18,586 nt of DNA, from positions 1 through 18,586 of the forward strand of contig JADFCT010000028.1 of assembly GCA_017161665.1 (NCBI GenBank). The letters run 5' to 3'. This DNA is from Candidatus Sumerlaeota bacterium. GTDB taxonomy: Bacteria; Sumerlaeota; Sumerlaeia; JADFCT01. A program made the position numbers and the translations under genes. Shown here one piece after another: positions 1-6,430 of this stretch (positions are counted from its first letter, which is position 1; every line of letters begins with the position of its first letter). The notes under the pieces are model-generated. The model was not told where the DNA came from. It did no database searches and was given only the letters and a program-made list of their open reading frames with translations.

Positions 1-479
1 GTGACCGTGCGGCGGAAGAAGCCGAAGGGATAGGTGGTGACCAGCCGCGCGGCGCTCAGCCGATAGATGCCACGTCGGTTGATTTGCAGGACATAGGAAC
101 TTTCCGTTTTTTCTCGGGGGCTGACACGCAAGAAGTAGCAGGCTCCGGCCACGGCGTCGTTTTCGAACAGATCGACCGCCCGGATGGAATAGACCGGCAA
201 CCAGGCGCGCGGACGCCATAAGGCCAGGGTGACGGCAAAGGGTTCGCCGGCATGGATGTGGCGGGGGATGGCGCGTTCGACGGATATTTTCTTCATGCCT
301 GGCGTGGCGATCAGGGCGCCCAGGAACAGGAACGACAACATGACCGCAAAGAACAGGTAACTGAGGTTGTTGCCCGTATTGACGGCAGCGAAGCCGATGG
401 CCAGGGCGCTGACGGCGAAGAGGGCGCCCTGGCTGGTTATGAATTGGCGCGCCCGAGGTCTGGGAGGCGGTGACTTCAT
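1..479 (-). CDS. DUF58 domain protein, N-terminal part (truncated by window edge)
   Basis: The gene starts at the ATG at 479-477 and stays open to position 1, giving 159 codons; its C-terminus lies outside the window. Seen: a basic N-terminus, then two hydrophobic segments at about residues 18-33 and 42-58 joined by NTGNNLSYLFF, then a soluble stretch with the pattern RRGIYRLSAARLVTTYPFGF. The paired N-terminal helices with an N-T-G-N-N-L loop, and the later RG-Y-L-...-PFG-F motif, are typical of DUF58 proteins, which are membrane-anchored with a vWA-like C-terminal part. DUF58 genes usually lie beside a MoxR AAA+ ATPase and a TgpA-like transglutaminase, and such a transglutaminase is nearby at 2279 but on the other strand. 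A GGCGGAG stretch 6 bases upstream could be the ribosome site. The start is 19 bases after the stop of the methyltransferase fusion, so the two are probably co-transcribed. The precise role is not known for this family; cell-envelope work or MoxR-assisted assembly is a guess. Confidence 0.85.
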   Translation of the reverse strand, partial: MKSPPPRPRARQFITSQGALFAVSALAIGFAAVNTGNNLSYLFFAVMLSFLFLGALIATPGMKKISVERAIPRHIHAGEPFAVTLALWRPRAWLPVYSIRAVDLFENDAVAGACYFLRVSPREKTESSYVLQINRRGIYRLSAARLVTTYPFGFFRRTV

Positions 480-498
480 AAGGGGCTCCGCCCGACGA

Positions 499-1968
499 TC
501 AGTCGTTCAGTTTGTCCAGCACGCGACGGAAACAGGCGATGTGTTCCGGAGTTGTGCCACAACAGCCACCGACGATTCGGGCGCCGGCCCGAACCAGGGC
601 CGGGATCTGTTCGGCCATCTTTTCGGGGGCTTCATGATAAATTATGCCCGAGCTGGTTACTTCCGGACTGCCGGCGTTGGGCTGACTCATGATCGGCTTG
701 TCACAGGCGGATGCGAAGGCGGTGATAATCGCCACGTGCTCGGCGGCGCTGATGCCCGTGCCACAGTTGCTGGCGATCATGTCCGCGCCGGAGTCCGTCA
801 GCTCCGCAGCCTGGATTTCGGGCCGAACGCCCATCATGGTGGCATAGCCGCCCTGAGCCGTTTTGTCGTAAGCCATGGAGGCGATGATCGGTATTTGCTC
901 GGACACCGTGCGCACGGCTTCGATGGCCGCTTTGATTTCTTCCATGGCGGTCATCGTTTCAATGATGATCGCGTCCACGCCGGCTTCGATGAGCGCGGCG
1001 GCTTGCTCGGTAAAGGAGGCGACGGCCGCCTCATGGGTCAGCGAACCAAAGGGTTCAAAGATTTCGCCCAAGGGGCCCAGATCCCCGAGCACATAGCGGT
1101 TGTCTCCAATGGCCTGGCGGGCGACGCGAACGGCGGCCGCGTTGATTTCCGCCACGCGGTCTGCAAGTCCGTGTCCCTTGAGAACAATGGATGAGGCCCC
1201 GAAGGTGTTGGTCGTAATGCAGTCGGCGCCGGCGTCCGCATACCGTTTCTGGATGGCCAGCAGGGCATCGGGGTGATCCAGCGCCCAGAGTTCGCCGCAT
1301 TCCCCCGGCTGAAGTCCCGCATTCTGTATCTGGGTTCCCATCGCGCCGTCGCTGAGAAGGACACGTTCCTGAATGGCCTGCAATAAACTTGGTTTCATGG
1401 TTCCATTTGCCTTTAGTGTCTGGCGCGCCGCGTCCCACAGGGCTTCGACGGCTTCATATAACTTAGTGAGTTCCTGATCGTTGATGATGACGTGGTCGGC
1501 CAGGTCCCGGCAGTCCGCCAGCCGTTGCGCCGCGCTGTCATTGCTGTTCATCTGCGCCTGCTCAGCGGTTTGAAATTCCTCAAAGGTTTGGGCGTCGCCG
1601 GCCCGTCCGCGGGACAGGGAGCGCTCATAGCGAACCCGAATGGGGGCATCGACAAAGACCATCCGGAAATCATCGACCTGGCGCAGGGCCTCGACTTCGG
1701 CCGGATGGCGGATGGAGGTGACGACATAATCCCGTCCGGCCATCATGGCGCGAACCGCCAGTTTTCCCAAAGCGCCGGGGCCCTGGTCTCGTCGGATTTG
1801 ATTGCCCATGGCCGTCAGATTGGGGATTGTGATTTCCGTGCCGTCGCGGCGCAGACGCTCACGAATCATATCCGACAGCGAGAGGTGGATAAATCCCTTA
1901 CGGCTGGTGAGGTAGTCGGCCACCGAATCCTTGCCGGCAGCGAAAAAACCCGTGACCCCTATTATCAT
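499..1968 (-). CDS. Fused P-loop (d)NMP/dephospho-CoA-kinase-like domain and homocysteine S-methyltransferase
   Basis: This is one uninterrupted frame of 489 codons from the ATG at 1968. Residues 1-190 form a small P-loop kinase fold. It begins MIIGVTG and has Walker A GFFAAGKD (residues 7-14), with Asp where Ser/Thr is usual. Further on are SDMIRERLRRDG, a GNQIRRDQGPGALG stretch and TSIRHPAEVEALR. This resembles archaeal UPF0200 and the kinase-like part of Dcd1-type dCMP deaminases. Residues 191-489 form a complete homocysteine methyltransferase domain (MetH N-terminal, BHMT or MmuM type): LLSDGAMGTQIQ near its start, DCITTNTFGAS, ASNCGTG and VGGCCGTTPEH. The zinc ligands are Cys402, Cys469 and Cys470. 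No folate, B12 or activation domain follows, so the methyl donor is unknown. An internal ATG at 1398-1396 could also start the methyltransferase alone. The frame stays open back to 2115, but that extension is not domain-like. A GTG at 1983 is an alternative start. Confidence 0.85.
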   Translation of the reverse strand: MIIGVTGFFAAGKDSVADYLTSRKGFIHLSLSDMIRERLRRDGTEITIPNLTAMGNQIRRDQGPGALGKLAVRAMMAGRDYVVTSIRHPAEVEALRQVDDFRMVFVDAPIRVRYERSLSRGRAGDAQTFEEFQTAEQAQMNSNDSAAQRLADCRDLADHVIINDQELTKLYEAVEALWDAARQTLKANGTMKPSLLQAIQERVLLSDGAMGTQIQNAGLQPGECGELWALDHPDALLAIQKRYADAGADCITTNTFGASSIVLKGHGLADRVAEINAAAVRVARQAIGDNRYVLGDLGPLGEIFEPFGSLTHEAAVASFTEQAAALIEAGVDAIIIETMTAMEEIKAAIEAVRTVSEQIPIIASMAYDKTAQGGYATMMGVRPEIQAAELTDSGADMIASNCGTGISAAEHVAIITAFASACDKPIMSQPNAGSPEVTSSGIIYHEAPEKMAEQIPALVRAGARIVGGCCGTTPEHIACFRRVLDKLND

Positions 1969-2278
1969 AATCGCGTTTTTCACCTGTCCTCGACTTCGCG
2001 CGGGAAAAGGATCCCACGCTTTGTGCAACCTAGATGCGGCCGTTTGGGGGTTTATCAAAAAGACCGAACGCATGGGTTCTCCAGAATGGAGACTCACACG
2101 CAGGGAACCCTTCAAGGCAAGTCGAGGCTTAGGAGAAAAACATCATCATTCAATGTTTTGCGCCGGTTTGCGACGAGCAAGCGCCGGTTTAGGTTGAAGG
2201 TTGGATTATTGACCATTGACCGGCGCCGGGCAAGGAAAGAAAATCCGGTTCGGATGAGAAGGGGCGCGGGCGAGGGAT
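1969..2278. other. Divergent intergenic region (about 310 bases)
   Basis: This lies between the minus-strand kinase-methyltransferase start (1968) and the plus-strand transglutaminase start (2279). The minus frame stays open to 2115, but the extra residues look low in coding character and precede a domain that naturally begins at MIIGVTG. Seen inside: a 10-base direct repeat gcgccggttt at 2160-2169 and 2181-2190, a tandem attgacc-attgacc at 2208-2221, and a possible sigma70-type promoter at 2216-2244, listed separately. I see no RNA gene and no terminator hairpin. It most likely holds the promoters for both transcripts. Confidence 0.5.
2216..2244 (+). promoter_or_regulatory. Candidate sigma70-type promoter for the transglutaminase-rsmD-bshA run
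   Basis: TTGACC at 2216-2221 (five of six to the -35 consensus) is followed after 17 bases by GAAAAT at 2239-2244 (four of six to the -10 consensus). It ends 34 bases before the chosen TTG start at 2279. The match is modest and could occur by chance. The -35 element falls in the second copy of a tandem attgacc repeat. Confidence 0.25.
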
Positions 2279-4549
2279 TTGAAGCGACTTGTTTTGGGGA
2301 GAATTGGGACCATTTTATCTTTTGAACCGACATATCGTCGGGCGGTCGCGGCCACAGCGCTGCTGAGTCTGACGTCGTTGGCCATTTCGGGAGAAATGGT
2401 TCTGCCTGTGATCATTCTGGCCTATATCCTGATTGTCGCTGGTTTTTGGCGTGAAAGGGCCCCTTTTTCTCCTCGGCCGCTCTTCTGGGGCGTGCTGAAC
2501 CTGATTGTTTTTTCCGCGTGCGGTCTGGCGGCGGCTCACTTCAATGATCTGACTCAACCCTTGGTTTATTTCGTAGTCTATGTGATCATCAACAAGTGCT
2601 GGACGCGCGCCGGCCATCGGGACACTACCTGGTTGTTTGCCATCTGTTTTTTCGCTGTCGTTTTTGCCACTCTCTTTACAACCAACATCGCCTTGCTTTT
2701 TGTCATTGGGGGATTTGTCGTCTCTTTCACCGTGGCGCTGATGCTCCACGCCTGTATGCATGAGATTGATCTGGCGCGCCGGGCGGGCGCCACGCTTTCC
2801 GGGGGGAAATTTACACGGGGCGAGGCGCGCTTGTCCGCTGGATTCATGGCTCGTTGCCTGTTGATCGCCGCCAGTCTGATCACCTGCGCGGCTGTGGCCT
2901 TTCCCTTTCTGCCCCGTTCCAGCCAGTCCTTTCTCTTGGGATCGCGCGGTCCGCGCTATGCCAGTTTCCTGACCGGATTCAGCGATGATGTGCAATTGGG
3001 ATCGTTTTCGTCCATCCAATTTGATACCACCATCGTCATGCGCGTTCTCCCCCTGGACGCCACATCGAAGGCCCATTTTTCACAAAATGGAATCCGCCTC
3101 CGCGCCCTGCCACTCAATAACTTTGATGCGAAGCGGAACCGGTGGCGCCGCTCGTATCAGCCCGGAGGCGAACAAAGGCGAACCGACCGTGTGGATTTTG
3201 CCGAACCGCCATTCGCCGGGCCACGGATGCAAGCGCGGATCATGCTGGAGCCGAATTTGTGGAATTATCTGTTCCTCCCCGTCCGGGGCACGCAAACGCG
3301 CCTGCCCTCGGAATTGCTGCTCCACATTGATCGCGATCTGAACACCGTGCGCTTGCAGCAGGCGATGACTGAGTTGCTGACCTATGAGACCACATCAGTA
3401 ATCGAACCCGATGCGCAAACGTTTCTGACGATGGAACAGGAACGGACGGGGCCTGACCCGTCTTGGGAAATGATCCCGACGGGCGACGATTTTAATGAAT
3501 TGCGTGAAGAATTTCGGCAGCAATACGCCCGTGTACCCGCAGTCTTTTTGGAGGATCCCCGGTTTCAAAATCTCGTCGATTCTTTTCGCGCCGGTGGCCG
3601 ACAGGGATTTCAACTGGCCCGCGCCGTGGAGCAGTACCTGCATACCAACTATAATTACTCCACCGATCTGAGTGGCGAAATGGACGACACGCCCATTCAT
3701 ACGTTCCTGTTTGATACACGAACCGGTCACTGTGAGTTGTTTGCCTCGGCCATGGTGATGATCCTGCGCGCTCTGGGCTTATCGGCCCGAATGGTCAACG
3801 GATACGTGACAAATGAGTGGAATCCCATCTCCGGGCACTTTATTGTGCGACAGGAAAATGCCCATTCCTGGGTGGAAATGTGGATGCCCGGCTATGGATG
3901 GAAAACCATGGATCCCACGCCGCCGGCTTATGCCAATCCGACGGCGATCAAGCGCTTCTGGCTCCTCCAGCGACTGATGGACTACTATGAGGCGATGCGG
4001 TTTCGCTGGTACTACTACGTGGTTGATTATGGCATTCGGGAACAAAGTGGATTCTTCGGTCGGCTGCAAGGGGTTTGGGCTGACCTGAAGGAAAAATGGG
4101 AACCCATGATCGCCTCCACCGTTTTGGCGCTTCGCTTGATTACGCTGAATCAGATCCTGCGAGTGTCTGCGGTGGCTGTGCTGATTCTCGTTGTACTGGA
4201 AATGTTTGTTCTGCGGGATCGATCCCGACGGCGCTCCATGATTGAGGCGTTTCATTCGCATCTTTATGACGCGCCGGCCTGGGTGCTGGAGGCCATGCGC
4301 CAATATGACGGCTGGCTGAAACGCCTGGCGCGGCATGGCTTCGTCAAGGCGCCCACCCAGACTCCGGAAGAGTTCGCTTGCGAAGTGGCGAATCGGGACA
4401 ACCGATTGGCGGAATTTCCGAAAATGACCGATCTTTATTATCAAACCCGATATGGCGAAATCGCCTGGTCGGCCGATGATCGAAAAGCCGTCCGCCGTTT
4501 TGCTGAAACACTGCGAACCTATTCCCGGGATGGGGGGGCGGATGCTTAA
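2279..4549 (+). CDS. TgpA-like membrane transglutaminase (DUF3488 / transglutaminase core / DUF4129)
   Basis: A protein of 756 residues from a TTG start. The N-terminal 210 residues hold about six hydrophobic helices. A large extracytoplasmic part follows, with the transglutaminase-like core: Cys485 in TRTGHCELFASAMV, His529 in NAHSWVEMWMPGYGW and Asp545 in KTMDPTPPAYANP form the expected catalytic triad. A last membrane helix lies at about 617-640. The cytoplasmic tail, with WLKRLARHG and RYGEIAWS near its end, fits DUF4129. This is the usual TgpA-type architecture and length. Family members are proposed to act on envelope proteins or peptides; the substrate here is unknown. The start is uncertain: GAGGG lies only two bases before the TTG, and a second in-frame TTG at 2294 would remove five residues. 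The gene overlaps rsmD by 8 bases. Its usual partner DUF58 is on the opposite strand at 1-479. Confidence 0.88.
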   Translation: MKRLVLGRIGTILSFEPTYRRAVAATALLSLTSLAISGEMVLPVIILAYILIVAGFWRERAPFSPRPLFWGVLNLIVFSACGLAAAHFNDLTQPLVYFVVYVIINKCWTRAGHRDTTWLFAICFFAVVFATLFTTNIALLFVIGGFVVSFTVALMLHACMHEIDLARRAGATLSGGKFTRGEARLSAGFMARCLLIAASLITCAAVAFPFLPRSSQSFLLGSRGPRYASFLTGFSDDVQLGSFSSIQFDTTIVMRVLPLDATSKAHFSQNGIRLRALPLNNFDAKRNRWRRSYQPGGEQRRTDRVDFAEPPFAGPRMQARIMLEPNLWNYLFLPVRGTQTRLPSELLLHIDRDLNTVRLQQAMTELLTYETTSVIEPDAQTFLTMEQERTGPDPSWEMIPTGDDFNELREEFRQQYARVPAVFLEDPRFQNLVDSFRAGGRQGFQLARAVEQYLHTNYNYSTDLSGEMDDTPIHTFLFDTRTGHCELFASAMVMILRALGLSARMVNGYVTNEWNPISGHFIVRQENAHSWVEMWMPGYGWKTMDPTPPAYANPTAIKRFWLLQRLMDYYEAMRFRWYYYVVDYGIREQSGFFGRLQGVWADLKEKWEPMIASTVLALRLITLNQILRVSAVAVLILVVLEMFVLRDRSRRRSMIEAFHSHLYDAPAWVLEAMRQYDGWLKRLARHGFVKAPTQTPEEFACEVANRDNRLAEFPKMTDLYYQTRYGEIAWSADDRKAVRRFAETLRTYSRDGGADA

Positions 4550-5126
4550 ATTGACCGGTGGACACTGGCGGGGACGAAGCATCCAAACGCCCAAGGGCTT
4601 GAGCGCCCGGCCGACCTTAGCCAAGGTTCGCGAAGCGATCTTTTCGGCTTTGGGGGATTGGATAGACGCCGCGCATGTTCTGGATTTATATGCCGGCTCC
4701 GGCGCCCTGGGGTTTGAGGCCCTGAGCCGGGGCGCCGGTGATTGTGTTTTTGTGGATCGAAGTCGCGGTACGCTGGACTTGATCCGTCGGAGCGCCGAAA
4801 TGCTGGACTGCCGGGCGCAAATTGCGCTGCGCGGCGGCAGACTGCCGGGCGTGATTCGTACCCTGGACGTCGCCGACCCCCGGCGATTCGATCTCGTATT
4901 CATGGATCCGCCATACGAACAGTCCTTGGTTGCCGACACGTTGACCCGACTGGCCGGCGCGGATCGGCTGGCTGCCCGGGCCATGGTGGTCGTCGAAACA
5001 CGGCATGATGAAACCTTTGCCCTGCCGCAGGGATTTGAAACGGTTCGCGACAAACGATATGGCGATACGCGGATACGCTTTCTGTTGTGGGAAGCGACTC
5101 CGGTGTCTGAAAGTGAGACTCAATGA
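4542..5126 (+). CDS. rsmD: 16S rRNA (guanine966-N2)-methyltransferase RsmD
   Basis: A protein of 194 residues. Seen: an N-terminal LTGGHWRGRSIQTPKG and ARPTLAKVREAIFSAL, which is the RsmD signature. SAM-binding motif I is VLDLYAGSGALGFEALSRGA (46-65), an acidic VFVDRS follows, and the catalytic DPPY is at 122-125. Known role: methylates G966 of 16S rRNA in the 30S subunit. The chosen ATG at 4542 overlaps the transglutaminase stop by 8 bases and places the LTGG motif right at the N-terminus, as in other RsmD proteins. An ATG at 4530 would add only four residues. The frame is open further upstream to 4452, but that part lies inside the transglutaminase gene and is not RsmD-like. The end overlaps bshA by ATGA, so translation is probably coupled. 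RsmD often neighbours coaD in bacteria; here coaD is about 8 kb away. Confidence 0.93.
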   Translation: MLKLTGGHWRGRSIQTPKGLSARPTLAKVREAIFSALGDWIDAAHVLDLYAGSGALGFEALSRGAGDCVFVDRSRGTLDLIRRSAEMLDCRAQIALRGGRLPGVIRTLDVADPRRFDLVFMDPPYEQSLVADTLTRLAGADRLAARAMVVVETRHDETFALPQGFETVRDKRYGDTRIRFLLWEATPVSESETQ

Positions 5127-6247
5127 ATATCGGAATGATCTGTTATCCCACCTATGGCGGGAGCGGTGTGGTGGCCACCGAATTGGGCCTGGCCCTGGCG
5201 AGCCGAGGGCATCAGGTACATTTTATCAGTTATGCCATGCCCTTTCGGCTGTCCAATGGTTTTGTGGAAAACGCCTATTATCATGAGGTCAGCACAAGTG
5301 ACTATCCCTTGTTTCAACATCCATTGTACACGGATTCGCTCGCGGTGCGGGCTGCTGACCTGGCGGAATCGGAGGATTTGGATATTCTCCACGCCCATTA
5401 TGCGATTCCGCACGCGATTTCCGCCTATCTGGCCCGTGAAATGACCGCCAATCATCGCGTCAAAGTCGTCACGACCATGCATGGAACGGATGTGACTCTG
5501 GTGGGTAACTCCCAGGCGTTTGCTCCCCTTGTTTCCTTTTCGATCCAGCGGAGTGACGCCGTGACCGTCGTGTCGAACTGGTTGCGCGATAAAACACTGG
5601 AGTATTTTGATGTGAATCGGCCCATCAACGTCATCCACAACTCGGTGGACTCCGACCGTTTTCGGCGGAAGCCGGGGCCTTGTCCCTGTGAACGCTATCG
5701 TTTGGGCCAGGAGCGTGTTCTGCTCCACATTTCCAATTTCCGACCGGTCAAGCGGGTTCAGGACGTGATTCAAATCTTTGCCCGCGTGCGCCAGTCGGTA
5801 CCCAGTGTGCTGCTCATGATCGGTGACGGTCCGGAAAGTGACAAGGCCTTGCGTCTGGCGCGTGAGTTGGGCATCTGTCCCTATGTTCGTTTTCTAGGGA
5901 AGCAAAATGGAATAGAAAACTACCTGGGGGGCGCGGATTTGTTTCTGATGCCCTCGGATCATGAGTCCTTTGGGTTGGCCGCCTTGGAAGCCATGAGTTC
6001 CGAGACGCCTGTGATCGGATCGGATTCCGGTGGGTTGCGCGAGGTGGTCGAGGACGGTGTCACCGGCGTGCTGGCGCCCGTGGGGGATGTGGAGACGATG
6101 GCGCGACGGGCCGTCGAAATCCTTAAGAATCCCCCTCTCCATCAATCCATGGCCCGGGCCGGGCGTGAACGGGCCATGCGACTCTTTGGAGTTGATCGAA
6201 TTGTGGATCAATACGTCGCCCTCTATGAAAAGGTTCTGGAGTCTTAG
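5123..6247 (+). CDS. bshA: N-acetyl-alpha-D-glucosaminyl L-malate synthase BshA (GT4 glycosyltransferase)
   Basis: A protein of 374 residues, the normal BshA length. The N-terminal domain has PTYGGSGVVATELG (9-22), then DILHAHYAIPHAISAYLA and TTMHGTDVTLVG. The C-terminal GT-B domain has ISNFRPVKRVQDV, GDGPE and the nucleotide-sugar-binding E-x7-E motif, Glu281 to Glu289, in SDHESFGLAALEAM. These N-terminal motifs separate BshA from general GT4 enzymes. Known reaction: transfer of GlcNAc from UDP-GlcNAc to L-malate, the first step of bacillithiol synthesis. BshB (deacetylase) and BshC (cysteine ligase) are not in the window. The start ATG overlaps the rsmD stop (ATGA at 5123-5126). Another GT4 of closely related type is the main alternative, but the HAHYAIPHA and GTDVTLVG motifs make BshA strongly preferred. 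Confidence 0.88.
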   Translation: MNIGMICYPTYGGSGVVATELGLALASRGHQVHFISYAMPFRLSNGFVENAYYHEVSTSDYPLFQHPLYTDSLAVRAADLAESEDLDILHAHYAIPHAISAYLAREMTANHRVKVVTTMHGTDVTLVGNSQAFAPLVSFSIQRSDAVTVVSNWLRDKTLEYFDVNRPINVIHNSVDSDRFRRKPGPCPCERYRLGQERVLLHISNFRPVKRVQDVIQIFARVRQSVPSVLLMIGDGPESDKALRLARELGICPYVRFLGKQNGIENYLGGADLFLMPSDHESFGLAALEAMSSETPVIGSDSGGLREVVEDGVTGVLAPVGDVETMARRAVEILKNPPLHQSMARAGRERAMRLFGVDRIVDQYVALYEKVLES

Positions 6248-6430
6248 GGCCATTCAGGTCCATTTTAGAAAGAAAATAGTGTGTTCCGTGTTTTTCTGGT
6301 TGAGCGGAACGCCGTTCCGGTTGAAATTGGTGATGCTGTCGTAGGGGCCTCGATGTCTCCGACTCTCAAAGTGAACCGGAGTTTGATATGGTCGATTCAT
6401 CGAGCAGGATTTGAATAGGGCGCGGCGACA
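6248..6430. other. Intergenic gap with a small perfect dyad
   Basis: A 183-base gap between bshA and the TPR gene. It holds a perfect 6-bp inverted repeat with a three-base loop, cggaac-gcc-gttccg, at 6305-6319. No T-run follows on either strand, so this is not a good intrinsic terminator; it could be an operator or chance. I see no convincing promoter, although the gap length suggests the TPR gene may have its own. Confidence 0.3.

Noticed and set aside
367..1194. Open frame of 275 codons antisense to the methyltransferase
   Set aside because: The zinc cysteines and other motifs lie in the minus frame; the plus frame has none.
499..1968. Kinase domain as the true dephospho-CoA kinase (CoaE) partnering coaD
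   Set aside because: The motifs fit UPF0200 or Dcd1-like kinases better than CoaE, and it is about 11 kb from coaD in another transcript.
1969..2115. In-frame N-terminal extension of the kinase-methyltransferase
   Set aside because: The 49 extra residues have no domain character, and the kinase fold naturally begins at the ATG at 1968.
4452..4541. Upstream extension of rsmD
   Set aside because: It lies within the transglutaminase C-terminal coding region, and RsmD proteins begin just before the LTGG motif.
3779..5053. Open frame of 424 codons antisense to the transglutaminase and rsmD
   Set aside because: It crosses two well-supported genes on the other strand and shows no domain.
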